From Flavobacterium panacis (GTDB taxonomy: Bacteria; Bacteroidota; Bacteroidia; Flavobacteriales; Flavobacteriaceae), in contig NZ_JANKMS010000002.1 of the NCBI RefSeq assembly GCF_024649945.1, positions 62,001 to 126,000 on the forward strand: DNA of 64,000 nucleotides, given 5' to 3'. The notes beneath the pieces are model-generated. The model was given only the letters and a program-made list of their open reading frames with translations, made no database searches and was not told the DNA's origin. Below, one piece after another: positions 32,216-40,762 of this stretch. Position numbers and translations under genes: made by a program. The first letter of the stretch is position 1; the number at the start of each line of letters is the position of its first letter.

Positions 32216-33391
32216 CTATTTAATTCCAAGCACTTCCTTTGCCAGCGCAATCATTTCAGGAGTTCCCGTATTTTTGTTTTTTTCGTCAGACAATTTTACT
32301 ACTCCTTGCCAATGTGTATTATCAGGCTTTGTATCGGTTAGTTTAATCACCATATTCATTGCAGGAAGTCCAACGTCATTGGTAAAATTGGTTCCAATTC
32401 CGAAAGACATTTTTATCTTGTCATTACAGAAATCAGCAATTTTCTTTACCTTATCAAAATTCAAAGAATCTGAAAAAACAATAGCTTTAGATTTTGGATC
32501 GATTCCCATTTTGGTATAATGAGAAATTACCTTTTGAGCAAATTCTATTGGATCTCCGCTATCGTGACGAACACCATCAAAAAGTTTAGAATATTTTTTA
32601 TCAAACTGATTGAAAAATATTTCTGTTGTATAAGTATCTGTTAAAGCAATTCCGAGATCTCCTCCGTAAACTTGTGTCCAATGTTCCAAACTTATCAAAT
32701 TAGCCATTTTAAAACCATATTGCGCCGCATGAAACATAAACCATTCGTGAGCATGTGTCCCTAAAGGTCTTCGGTTATTAACCATAGCAAAATGTACATT
32801 GCTGGTTCCAATAAAACTTTGTCCGCCATATGTTCTTAAAGTTTCATTTACCAACTCGTGAACGTCGTAAGAATGACGTCGTCTTGTACCAAACTCTAAA
32901 ACTGAAACTCCTAACTTATTGTAATTATCAATTTTTTCTTTAGTCAGATTTTTTATAGCCTCATCATTCAAACGAATTAAATGACTGGCTTTATAAAAAA
33001 GCTCCGAAATTAAAGCCATTAAAGGGACTTCCCATAAAATTGTTCTATACCAAAATCCTTCGACAGTTACTTTTATTTCCGAACCTTCCTGGCTAATTTG
33101 CACTTCTGAAGGATCAAAGCTGTATCCTTGCAGAAAATCTAAATAAGTAGGATCAAGATACGGACAATAATGAGAAAGGTAACTTTTTTCTTCTTTCGTC
33201 AAACGAAGATCAGCCATAGCATCGACTGAACGTCGAAGTAAATCTGCAAAACCAGCAGGAAAAACATGTTTTCCGCGGTTGATAAATCCATAACGAACTT
33301 TTGCCTTTGGAAAAAGCTTTATTACAGCATGCTGCATTGTAAATTTGTAGAAATCGTTATCTAAAATTGATTTCAAAAAAGTGGTCTCCAT
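32216..33391 (-). CDS. pncB: Nicotinate phosphoribosyltransferase
   Basis: A 391-residue enzyme of NAD salvage that couples nicotinate to PRPP with ATP hydrolysis. Visible family features: LDNDFYKFTMQHAVIKLFP at the start, EFGTRRRHSYDVHELVNETL with the phosphorylated-type His, IGTSNVHFAM, GTHAHEWFMFHAAQYGF, and VRHDSGDPIEFAQKVISHY followed by IVFSDSLNFDKV at the phosphate site. Length is standard for bacterial PncB. It is a single-gene unit divergent from nothing nearby: neighbours on both sides are on the same strand but with gaps of 72 and 162 bases. Cytoplasmic. Confidence 0.95.
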   Translation of the reverse strand: METTFLKSILDNDFYKFTMQHAVIKLFPKAKVRYGFINRGKHVFPAGFADLLRRSVDAMADLRLTKEEKSYLSHYCPYLDPTYLDFLQGYSFDPSEVQISQEGSEIKVTVEGFWYRTILWEVPLMALISELFYKASHLIRLNDEAIKNLTKEKIDNYNKLGVSVLEFGTRRRHSYDVHELVNETLRTYGGQSFIGTSNVHFAMVNNRRPLGTHAHEWFMFHAAQYGFKMANLISLEHWTQVYGGDLGIALTDTYTTEIFFNQFDKKYSKLFDGVRHDSGDPIEFAQKVISHYTKMGIDPKSKAIVFSDSLNFDKVKKIADFCNDKIKMSFGIGTNFTNDVGLPAMNMVIKLTDTKPDNTHWQGVVKLSDEKNKNTGTPEMIALAKEVLGIK

Positions 33392-33463
33392 AGCATCAAA
33401 TTCTTTTCATTTACCTGCTAAGATACGGCAATTTAAGAAAAGAAGAAAATCGAAAGTTCTTTA

Positions 33464-34444
33464 TTATTTTGAAACAATTTTAAACGAAACAATACTGTTT
33501 GTATCGATAAAAATAGTGATATAGTCACCAATATTATTGTCTATAAGAATTTGAAACTCCAAACCACCTCGTTTCTCTTTTGGGTTTAAAATCTTAACAG
33601 GCTGATTTCTTTTATTCAAATAAAAAACCTGATTTGCTTTTGAAACATTTTTAATTTCAACCGTAATTTTATCCCCATTTTTTGCCTCAATAATACCTGA
33701 ATCTGGACTTTTAATCTTGTAATCGTTTTCGATGGTTTTATTGTAAATCAAAGGACCGTTTAAAAAATCATCTTTACTTAATCTATTACCTAAAAAAGTT
33801 CCTGAATCCGGAAAATGTTTCGCAAAGAAATAATCAGGATCGGTATCAAAATAAACTGGATCAAAATCGGCAACCATTCTTCCTTTATTACTATCATAGT
33901 AACCTTGTCCCCAAGTCACATCGATCAATCTCCATTTTTTATCAATCAAAACCATATTCCAAGCATGATTGGATGAAGTTGATTTACGCCCAATATCTCT
34001 TAAATTCGTTTTAGAATCCCCACGAATTATTTCGCACTTTAACCCTAACTGTTCTGCAAGATTTTGGTATAAAGCCGTAAAACCTTCACAAACTGCTTTT
34101 TGAGATTTGAAAGCTTTCTGAATCAAATTATCATTCAGTTGTTTTATTTTTCTTTGTTTTTCAGCTTCAGAAGAATAACTAAACCCCTGCACTTTCGGCG
34201 GATTTAAAAATGCATTGTAATCGTATTTGATATTGAAAGCCATCCAGCTGTAAATAGCTCGCGCACGTTCGGCATCAGAATCAAAATCTTTTCCAATTCT
34301 TTCGGCTAATTTTTCAGTGGTATTAAAGCTTTTCGGGTATTTTGCTACAATTTTGTCTACTTCATTAATCTTTTGAGAAAAAGCAAAATTGAAAGTAATA
34401 CTATTTAATAAAAGGTATAAAAATAAAATCTTTTTGTGTGGCAT
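33464..34444 (-). CDS. Secreted transglutaminase-like protein
   Basis: A 326-residue protein with signal peptide MPHKKILFLYLLLNSITFNFAFSQ. A transglutaminase/protease-like domain spans about residues 60-210: ARAIYSWMAFNIKYDYN, catalytic cysteine in KAVCEGFTALYQNLAEQLGL, histidine in SNHAWNMVLIDKKW and aspartate in LIDVTWG. The C-terminal third is beta-rich (VEIKNVSKANQVFYLNKRNQPV). The Cys-His-Asp triad makes it likely to be a periplasmic cysteine protease or amidase rather than a cross-linking enzyme. It begins directly after the FMN reductase stop, so it belongs to a three-gene operon with the YihY-type protein. Confidence 0.85.
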   Translation of the reverse strand: MPHKKILFLYLLLNSITFNFAFSQKINEVDKIVAKYPKSFNTTEKLAERIGKDFDSDAERARAIYSWMAFNIKYDYNAFLNPPKVQGFSYSSEAEKQRKIKQLNDNLIQKAFKSQKAVCEGFTALYQNLAEQLGLKCEIIRGDSKTNLRDIGRKSTSSNHAWNMVLIDKKWRLIDVTWGQGYYDSNKGRMVADFDPVYFDTDPDYFFAKHFPDSGTFLGNRLSKDDFLNGPLIYNKTIENDYKIKSPDSGIIEAKNGDKITVEIKNVSKANQVFYLNKRNQPVKILNPKEKRGGLEFQILIDNNIGDYITIFIDTNSIVSFKIVSK

Positions 34445-34969
34445 TTAAAAATTTGATTTAATACTATCTCTAAGTTCTTTATCTAACTCAGGATTAGAAA
34501 TTTTATTTTCTTGTAAATCAAAATTCGAGCCAAAAGCTGGTAATGAGAAAGTTGCTTTAATTTCAGCACCATAACGAGGAAAAAGATTTTGAGCAATTCC
34601 TAAAACTGATGAACCGCCTCTTCCTCCTGGCGAAGTTGCCATTAACAACATTGGTTTATGCTGAAAAACATCTTTTTCAATACGGGAACTCCAATCGAAA
34701 ACATTTTTGAAAGCAACAGAATAGTTCCCATTGTTCTCCGCCATTGAAACTACTAAAATATCAGCTTCTTTCAATTTATTTAAGAACGACTGTGCTACTT
34801 GATGTTGACCAACTTCTTTTTCCAAATCAACACTAAAAACAGGCATTGCATAATCATTTAAATCTAAAACTTCTACATCAGCATTTTCAAATAAACTTGA
34901 CGCATAAGTCGCTAAACGTTTGTTGATTGACTGTGTACTGTTACTTCCTCCAAAGGCTATTATTTTCAT
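34445..34969 (-). CDS. NADPH-dependent FMN reductase
   Basis: A 174-residue flavodoxin-fold protein: phosphate-binding loop FGGSNSTQSINKRLATYAS at the N-terminus, VLDLNDYAMPVFSVD, VVSMAENNGNYSVAFKNVFDW (flavin ring contact) and MATSPGGRGGSSVLGIAQNLFPR. These match NADPH-dependent FMN reductases and azoreductase-like proteins. It reduces free flavins or quinone-like substrates in the cytoplasm; the physiological substrate is unknown. It overlaps the YihY-type gene by four bases (ATGA) and abuts the transglutaminase-like gene. Confidence 0.9.
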   Translation of the reverse strand: MKIIAFGGSNSTQSINKRLATYASSLFENADVEVLDLNDYAMPVFSVDLEKEVGQHQVAQSFLNKLKEADILVVSMAENNGNYSVAFKNVFDWSSRIEKDVFQHKPMLLMATSPGGRGGSSVLGIAQNLFPRYGAEIKATFSLPAFGSNFDLQENKISNPELDKELRDSIKSNF

Positions 34970-35925
34970 GGTTTCTCGTTTGTTAATTTTTGTTCTGTTG
35001 ATTTTTGGGTTACATCTTCGATCTCGTAAACTTCTTTTGCAATCTCTACGGAGTATTCATTTGGATAGATTTTTCCTCCATACGATTTTGCATATACTTT
35101 CGTAAATTCTGCTCCAAAGTACAGAATAATTGCCGAATAATAAACCCAAACTAAAATAATGATTACAGATCCAGCTGCACCGTAAACTGAAGCTACTGTA
35201 GAACTACCTAAATAGAATCCAATGGCAAATTTACCAATCATAAAAAGTACAGCAGTAACACTGGATCCAATAATAGCATCTTTCCATCTTATTTTTCCAT
35301 CAGGTAAAGTTCTGAAAATTATGGTAAACAAAAGCGTAATACTTGCCAACACAATCACTATATTGACTACATAAAATAGGTAAACGGTACTTTCAGGAAA
35401 ATATATTTTTAAACGCGCACTCATCAAATCCAATACCGTATTGATAAATAAACTGACAATCATTAAAAAACCAACAGATGCAATCATAGAAAATGACATT
35501 AATCTGTTTTGGATAAATTTTCTAACTCCTTTATCAGGTTTGGCGCGAAGTCCCCAAATATAATTTATAGAACTCTGAATTTCTGCAAAAACTCCAGAGG
35601 CACCAATTAGCAACATTACAACTCCAAATACAGTTGCAAAGACATTATTTCCAGACAATTGTACATTTTTTATCGCTTCTTGAATTTGTGTCGCAGCACC
35701 GTTACCCACCAAACCATTTATCTGCCCATACAACTGACCTGTAACTGCTTCTTCTCCAAAGAAAAAACCACAGATTGTAATGATGATAATCAACAACGGA
35801 GGCAATGCAAATATGGTGTAATACGACAATGCTGCACTAAGCTTAATAGCATTGTCATCATTAAATTCTAAAAAAGTATTCTTTAACAGAAACCATGTTT
35901 TTGAAAAGATATTTTTGATTCTCAT
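34966..35925 (-). CDS. YihY/BrkB-type inner-membrane protein
   Basis: A 319-residue polytopic membrane protein of the YihY/virulence factor BrkB family. Six hydrophobic segments are evident; family hallmarks are NAIKLSAALSYYTIFALPPLLIIII (first helix with the LSYYT-type motif), a GNGAATQIQEAI loop, the LRAKPDKGVRKFIQNR cytoplasmic loop, and AAGSVIIILVWVYYSAIILYFGAEFTKVYA near the end. I start at the ATG at 35925; the upstream TTG lies in a CAAATTTA (TAnnTTTG reversed) promoter element at 35950-35957. First gene of a three-gene operon. Transport role in this family is debated. Confidence 0.9.
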   Translation of the reverse strand: MRIKNIFSKTWFLLKNTFLEFNDDNAIKLSAALSYYTIFALPPLLIIIITICGFFFGEEAVTGQLYGQINGLVGNGAATQIQEAIKNVQLSGNNVFATVFGVVMLLIGASGVFAEIQSSINYIWGLRAKPDKGVRKFIQNRLMSFSMIASVGFLMIVSLFINTVLDLMSARLKIYFPESTVYLFYVVNIVIVLASITLLFTIIFRTLPDGKIRWKDAIIGSSVTAVLFMIGKFAIGFYLGSSTVASVYGAAGSVIIILVWVYYSAIILYFGAEFTKVYAKSYGGKIYPNEYSVEIAKEVYEIEDVTQKSTEQKLTNEKP

Positions 35926-36020
35926 TATGCCGATTTTTTGAGTTATACTCAAATTTAAGCAATAATAAAAACCGACTTCTTCTTGTATTTTAGTAAGATT
36001 TTACATTTTTTCCATGTAAA

Positions 36021-36697
36021 TTACCTAGAGATTTTTTTATATTCCTGACTAACTCCTAATGATTTAATTTTTAAAATCTTTTTGAATTCGTTTCTTTTTG
36101 CTTTGATTAAATAAGACATTGAATCTAATTTTTCAGCTTTAACAGAAGTTATGGAATCGAGCTTTTTTAAATCACTAGGCAAATAAATTTCTTTAAATTT
36201 TAAAATGTTATTGTCTAATGATAAGAATTCAACAGTCCAAAAAATAGAATCACGTTTACTTATCACTAATTGACCATTTATCTGTTTTAATTTTTGATTA
36301 TATGAAAATCTAAAAACAGTATCTAAATAACTCTCTGTTAACTCTAAGGAATCTCCTACAGGGTGAAAATAAATCTTTTCATTAGTATTTTTTTTTTAAG
36401 TAATTTGTCCTTAAATATTAAATATTCAGACTTCATCGAATCTAATTCATTTTTATGAATTACAGATTTCATAAAATAATTCAACACTATTCTATCTTCG
36501 TCAATTTTCAAAAATGTTGAATCTTCATTTTTATACAATCCTCTAAACCGATTTGGAAAGCGATCTAATTCTGAATCATTTTCAGGTTGTGGATTTTCAA
36601 AATAAAAGAAAAAACAATCCGGACAAGGACGCATTCTGATTTTTTTACATGAAACCATACCAAGCGCAATAACTAAAATTAAAACTGCCTTTTTCAT
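36021..36697 (-). pseudogene. Lipoprotein gene interrupted by a frameshift at an A(10) run
   Basis: The 5' half starts at the ATG at 36697 (MKKAVLILVIALGMVSCKK, lipobox Cys17, then RPCPDCFFFYFENPQPEND) and stops at about 36356. Directly after the ten-A run (36388-36397; AAAAAAAAAA in the minus-strand transcript) a second frame opens: NTNEKIYFHPVGDSLELTES, continuing to DTVFRFSYNQKLKQINGQLVISKRDSIFW and ending at 36021. An insertion of one base in the run (or loss of two) would join both into one protein of about 225 residues. Family unknown; it follows the DUF2459-type gene by eight bases. It may be a sequencing error, a true mutation or a phase-variable switch. Confidence 0.65.
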
Positions 36698-36704
36698 AGC
36701 AGAA

Positions 36705-37382
36705 TTATTTATAATGACAAAAAATCCCTTTATCATAAACCGTCCACAAGCTTGCTTTTTGATTGGCTGCTTTTAGAGCGTTGTTTGCCCAAGTATTGCA
36801 AGTATAAAAAAGACTGTAACTTCCTTTTGCTTCATAAAAAGCATCTTTCATACCGTAGCTGTGTCCTTCAATCCATTGCGGATGAACAGAATCGCTAAAA
36901 CTTCCTGAAATATAAGCAACGAGTTTTTGATAATTTTCTTTTGAAATCAAAATGCGTTTACAGTCATCCCCTTCTCGTAATTGTTTGAAAAATGTCGTGT
37001 GCATAGCTGACGAACTCACTCCGAAAGCCGCTTTCAAAGCTGTACTTGCTTTTAAGTCTGACCATTCTGGTGTATCCAGATAAAATCCTTTATCGCCCCA
37101 TCCAAAAGCAATGTAATTCATCAAAGAATCTTTTGATTTTGTTTGGTTGAATTGAATTTCATTTCGCCAATCTTTTATTTCGTTTTTAATTGGAACTACA
37201 ATGTCGGTATGAACACCGTTGGAAAGAATATAAATCGGAATAGCATTTTGTTCTTCGATTTGAGCAATCTCTGAATTGACTGTAATTTTAGAAATCAGAT
37301 AAACGGAAAGTACATACAGAACAAGAAAACTGAAAATTCCGAAAAGCGTCCAGCCTAGAAATTTGAATGATTTTTTTAGCAT
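36705..37382 (-). CDS. TIGR02117/DUF2459-family protein
   Basis: A 225-residue protein with one N-terminal membrane segment (about residues 8-31: FLGWTLFGIFSFLVLYVLSVYLI) and an extracytoplasmic domain with IYILSNGVHTDIVVPIKNEIKDW, AFGWGDKGFYLDTPEW, HTTFFKQLREGDDCKRILIS and YSLFYTCNTWANNALKAAN. NGVHTDIVVP and YTCNTWAN are hallmarks of the TIGR02117/DUF2459 family; the conserved Cys and His could form a catalytic site of the NlpC/P60-like type, but no activity is established. It is followed by the frameshifted lipoprotein gene, so they form an operon. Confidence 0.85.
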   Translation of the reverse strand: MLKKSFKFLGWTLFGIFSFLVLYVLSVYLISKITVNSEIAQIEEQNAIPIYILSNGVHTDIVVPIKNEIKDWRNEIQFNQTKSKDSLMNYIAFGWGDKGFYLDTPEWSDLKASTALKAAFGVSSSAMHTTFFKQLREGDDCKRILISKENYQKLVAYISGSFSDSVHPQWIEGHSYGMKDAFYEAKGSYSLFYTCNTWANNALKAANQKASLWTVYDKGIFCHYK

Positions 37383-37484
37383 TTTAACGGGTTGATTTTA
37401 GATTAGTAATTGGTTATTTTTTCTCTAACCAATTTTTAAGCCAAAAATTTTGTTTTGCGAAATGGATCGCAGATTTTACTGATT

Positions 37485-37500
37485 CGCTTTCGCGAAAGCG
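37485..37500. repeat. Perfect 16-base palindrome CGCTTTCGCGAAAGCG
   Basis: The sequence at 37485-37500 equals its own reverse complement and contains GCTTTCGCGAAAGC. It is strikingly GC-rich for this AT-rich gap, and lies between the DUF2459-type gene and the ychF terminator. I recall such palindromes being over-represented in Flavobacteriaceae genomes. Confidence 0.75.
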
Positions 37501-37537
37501 CAGATTTAAACGTCTTTTTGTTTTAATATTTTAAACA

Positions 37538-37569
37538 TAAAAAAACTGCTGAATCTCTCCAGCAGTTTT
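37538..37569 (-). terminator. ychF terminator
   Basis: AAAACTGCTG (37542-37551) pairs with CAGCAGTTTT (37560-37569) around an eight-base loop. On the minus strand it is followed by U-rich sequence. Confidence 0.82.
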
Positions 37570-37610
37570 CTCTATTTTCTATTTTCTTTATTCTATTCTC
37601 TTAAAAAAGA

Positions 37611-38705
37611 TTAAACGTTAAAACGGAAGTGCATTACATCTCCATCTTTTACAACATATTCTTTTCCTTCAACTTTGAATTTTCCAGCTTCTTTTGCTTT
37701 TGATTCAGAACCGTATTGAACGTAATCATCATATGAAATTACCTCCGCACGGATGAAACCTTTTTCAAAGTCAGTATGAATAACTCCGGCTGCTTGAGGT
37801 GCAGTCGCTCCGATTGGAATAGTCCAAGCACGAACCTCTTTTACTCCCGCTGTAAAATACGTTTGTTGTTTTAATAATTTATAAGCTGCACGAATTAGAA
37901 CTGAAGCTCCTGGCTCAGTTAATCCCATATCTTCAAGGAAAACCTGACGCTCTTCATAGCTTTCTAATTCTGTAATATCAGCCTCTGCTCCTACTGAAAG
38001 AATGATAACTTCAGCTTCTTCGTCTTTTACTAATTCACGAACCTGATCTACATATTTGTTTCCGTCTACAGCAGAACTTTCGTCAACATTACAAACATAT
38101 AAAACTGGTTTTGCTGTAATTAATTGGAAGCCTTCCATCAAAACTTCTTCATCATTACTTTGAGGAATAATTGTTCTAGCAGATTTCGCTTGCAAAAGAG
38201 CTTCTCTAATTCTGTTCAATAAAGCTTCTTCTGTTTGAGCTTCTTTATTTCCAGTTTTTGCAGCACGTTTTACTTTTTCCAAACGTTTTTCGATTGTTTC
38301 CAAATCTTTTAACTGCAATTCGATATCAATTGTTTCTTTGTCACGAATTGGGTTTACATTTCCGTCAACGTGTACAATATTATCGTTATCAAAACAACGT
38401 AAAACATGGATGATAGCATTACACTCTCTAATGTTTCCTAAAAACTGGTTTCCAAGACCTTCACCTTTACTTGCTCCTTTTACCAAACCTGCAATATCTA
38501 CGATATCTACAGTTGCCATTTGAACGCGCTCTGGTTTTACTAATTCTTCCAATTTATTGATTCTTGGATCCGGAACGTTTACAACACCAATATTAGGTTC
38601 GATTGTACAAAAAGGAAAGTTCGCACTTTGCGCTTTTGCATTAGATAAACAATTAAATAATGTTGATTTTCCAACATTTGGTAATCCTACAATTCCTGCT
38701 TTCAT
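37611..38705 (-). CDS. ychF: Redox-regulated ATPase YchF (OLA1-type)
   Basis: A 364-residue P-loop NTPase of the Obg-related family. G1 is GLPNVGKSTLFN near the N-terminus, G3 is DIAGLVKGASKGEGLGNQFLGN, and the G4 position reads CNVDES, the non-canonical NxxE-type sequence that gives ATP preference. A coiled-coil insertion (ETIEKRLEKVKRAAKTGNKEAQTEE) and the C-terminal TGS domain (about residues 280-364: WTIPIGATAPQAAGVIHTDFEKGFIRAEVISYDD) complete the family layout. It binds ribosomes and responds to oxidative stress in studied bacteria. It is a single transcription unit with terminator downstream; a TAnnTTTG match lies about 140 bases upstream (38842-38849 on the minus strand). Confidence 0.95.
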   Translation of the reverse strand: MKAGIVGLPNVGKSTLFNCLSNAKAQSANFPFCTIEPNIGVVNVPDPRINKLEELVKPERVQMATVDIVDIAGLVKGASKGEGLGNQFLGNIRECNAIIHVLRCFDNDNIVHVDGNVNPIRDKETIDIELQLKDLETIEKRLEKVKRAAKTGNKEAQTEEALLNRIREALLQAKSARTIIPQSNDEEVLMEGFQLITAKPVLYVCNVDESSAVDGNKYVDQVRELVKDEEAEVIILSVGAEADITELESYEERQVFLEDMGLTEPGASVLIRAAYKLLKQQTYFTAGVKEVRAWTIPIGATAPQAAGVIHTDFEKGFIRAEVISYDDYVQYGSESKAKEAGKFKVEGKEYVVKDGDVMHFRFNV

Positions 38706-38901
38706 CTGTTTGTTTCTATATTATTTATTCGACCTTTTTATTTAGGTCTAAAACATTAAATATTGTCTTTTAATGTTTTGTAATTTAAATGCTCTTTCTT
38801 GATTTTCTGCTGAAATGATATTTTTCTGCTTTAAAATTTTGCAAATATAAGATTTAATAGCTCTTGATAAAGTAAAGCAGAAATCTTTTTTAGTAAAACA
38901 A

Positions 38902-38933
38902 AAAATCCTGAATTTTTAAAGTTTCAGGATTTT
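38902..38933 (-). terminator. Terminator of the CarboxypepD_reg-like gene
   Basis: AAAATCCTGAA (38902-38912) pairs with TTCAGGATTTT (38923-38933), an 11-bp stem with U-rich sequence after it on the minus strand. Confidence 0.85.
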
Positions 38934-38948
38934 CATCTGTTTATATAA

Positions 38949-40106
38949 TTACAATTTAAATTCTAAGGAAGCGATAATGGCTTTTTCCTGATCAGTCGCC
39001 GTAAAACCGGAAATATCCCAATAATTGGTCAGGATTTTATTCTCTTTATTGAAAAGTGATTTTTCTTTAAAAACATCACTTTCATTATAGGTGAAATTTT
39101 GCTTATTAAACCCCGTTGTAACAAAGCTATTTCTAACCTGAATGTTTTTTGATTTCTCTTTTTGAACGAGTGTATAACCAATTTCTTCATTAGAACTCAA
39201 CAGATAATAATCATTTCCGTCTAAACGGTAGCTTACATTTACAAACGACTTGGTAATATTTTTATCCCCCACTCCTGTTTTTTCTTCAATTTTATCAAAA
39301 CTTGCTGGAGGCACTGAAATTGTAAATTCTAAAATAAGTTTTTTTACGGGATCGTATATAATTTCAAAATTATCGACCGCATCTTTCACCTTGTCTAACG
39401 GATTAACAGACATTACATAATAATCTTTGTTTTTTGCATGTCCTTTAACCGTGAAATCATATTCTTTCTTTGATTTAGAATCCAACAAGGGTTCAAAATA
39501 TTTAAAATTGGAGTAATTCTCCATTATATTATTCAAATTATACCCCATCAAATCGGCACTTACGTCTGTTTCTAATAATCCGTAAGAACGATTTTGTTCT
39601 ACTAATAAAGTTGTGGTATTATTTTTATTGAATTGAAAATTAACCAATCCATCATTATAATAAGAATATTGGTTGTCGAGCATAAAAAACTCCCTAACAT
39701 AGACTTTAAGACGATGTGCACTACTTATTTTTTGTTTAGAATTGGAAACAATTCGCTGAAGTGTTTTTTGAAGATTTTCCTGAGAAACGACTACTTCATC
39801 TAAATTCTCTTTTTTATTTTTAAGGTAAATGACAAATTCACTCTCTTTTAAGGAAGCCCAGCGAATGGTCAGATTTTCATAATTCATTTCTGAAACCTGC
39901 ACATTAGAACCACCGCTTAAAACAAAAGTAACTTTCCCGTCTTGATTTGTCATTAAAACCTGTTTGGTTTTTAAAACAACGACAGTTGCATTTTCAATTG
40001 GCTCCAAAGTTTCGATATCCTTTACAAGTATAGAATATTCTTCGCTTTGTGCAAAAAGGCTTACAGTACTAAATAAAACGAGAATTAAAAGTAGTAATTT
40101 CTTCAT
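38949..40106 (-). CDS. Secreted CarboxypepD_reg-like domain protein
   Basis: A 385-residue protein; the start at 40106 gives a clean signal peptide (MKKLLLLILVLFSTVSLFAQ), with two extra residues if the ATG at 40112 is used. A carboxypeptidase-regulatory-like beta-sandwich spans about residues 20-100 (YSILVKDIETLEPIENATVVVLKTKQVLMTNQDGKVTFVLSGGSNVQVSEMNYENL). The rest is beta-rich with repeated strand-turn patterns (FEIIYDPVKKLILEFTISVP, FVNVSYRLDGNDYYLLSSNEEIGYT). Such proteins are common in the Bacteroidota envelope; function unknown. Possibly outer-membrane associated, with a helper role in receptor systems by analogy with the same domain in TonB receptors. Confidence 0.75.
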   Translation of the reverse strand: MKKLLLLILVLFSTVSLFAQSEEYSILVKDIETLEPIENATVVVLKTKQVLMTNQDGKVTFVLSGGSNVQVSEMNYENLTIRWASLKESEFVIYLKNKKENLDEVVVSQENLQKTLQRIVSNSKQKISSAHRLKVYVREFFMLDNQYSYYNDGLVNFQFNKNNTTTLLVEQNRSYGLLETDVSADLMGYNLNNIMENYSNFKYFEPLLDSKSKKEYDFTVKGHAKNKDYYVMSVNPLDKVKDAVDNFEIIYDPVKKLILEFTISVPPASFDKIEEKTGVGDKNITKSFVNVSYRLDGNDYYLLSSNEEIGYTLVQKEKSKNIQVRNSFVTTGFNKQNFTYNESDVFKEKSLFNKENKILTNYWDISGFTATDQEKAIIASLEFKL

Positions 40107-40227
40107 AGGCATTGTTAATTTTTCAACTAAAGTATTATTTTTTTAGCAAAAAATCAATAGCTAAAAAAATAAAACATTCGTTATCAACAAACTAACTTTT
40201 AAAAATACCTGACATCAGGGTAAAAAA

Positions 40228-40256
40228 AATCCTGAGTTTTTAGCTCAGGATTCTAT
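40228..40256 (-). terminator. Ferredoxin gene terminator
   Basis: AATCCTGAG (40228-40236) pairs with CTCAGGATT (40244-40252) around a U-rich loop. On the minus strand it is followed by a run of U (40229-40222). Confidence 0.82.
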
Positions 40257-40275
40257 ATCAAATTTACTAGAAAAA

Positions 40276-40626
40276 TTATTCTCCGTGTAGGAAAGCTTGT
40301 CTTTCTAACAAAGTTTCTTCGTCTTCAACATGATCATCATCTGGTACACAACAGTCAACAGGACAAACTGCAGCACATTGTGGCTCATCGTGAAAACCTT
40401 TACATTCTGTACATTTTCCAGGTACAATATAATAAACCTCATCAGAAATTGGAGTTTGAGCATCATCTGCATCAACCTCAGTTCCGTCAGGTAAAACTAT
40501 TTTTCCTGAAAGACTAGTTCCGTCTTTATATCTCCAATCATCTGCTCCTTCATATATTGCCGTATTTGGGCACTCTGGTTCGCAAGCCCCACAATTGATA
40601 CATTCGTCAGTTATAATAATTGCCAT
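40276..40626 (-). CDS. 2x[4Fe-4S] ferredoxin
   Basis: A 116-residue electron carrier with two iron-sulfur binding motifs: [16 protein letters not shown] near the N-terminus (residues about 9-24) and [22 protein letters not shown] near residue 73. Between them lies an acidic insert ([30 protein letters not shown]). The C-terminus is acidic and basic mixed ([16 protein letters not shown]). It is typical of the Bacteroidota ferredoxin with the 4Fe-4S dicluster domain. It is transcribed divergently from the acyl-CoA reductase gene and could supply electrons to it or to other oxidoreductases; this pairing is inferred from position. Confidence 0.93.
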   Translation of the reverse strand: MAIIITDECINCGACEPECPNTAIYEGADDWRYKDGTSLSGKIVLPDGTEVDADDAQTPISDEVYYIVPGKCTECKGFHDEPQCAAVCPVDCCVPDDDHVEDEETLLERQAFLHGE

Positions 40627-40692
40627 CTTTTTCTTCTTTTTGTTAAAAGTTATAAGGATTTAAATATTAAAATATCAAAGATTTTAATCTGC

Positions 40693-40724
40693 TTTGCCTT
40701 ATAACGTAATATAGCTTATTTTTG
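40693..40724 (+). promoter_or_regulatory. Promoter of the acyl-CoA reductase gene (TTTG-20-TATTTTTG)
   Basis: TTTG at 40693-40696 and TATTTTTG at 40717-40724 are 20 bases apart, a full Bacteroidota promoter match. The ATG at 40763 gives a leader of about 30 bases. Confidence 0.7.
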
Positions 40725-40762
40725 TGCAAAATTACAATCAAAACAATTCATAAACAAACATT

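Noticed and set aside
36000..36020. Terminator of the frameshifted lipoprotein gene
   Set aside because: A 7-bp inverted repeat (TTTACAT/ATGTAAA) exists, but no U-run follows it on the minus strand, so it is unconvincing.
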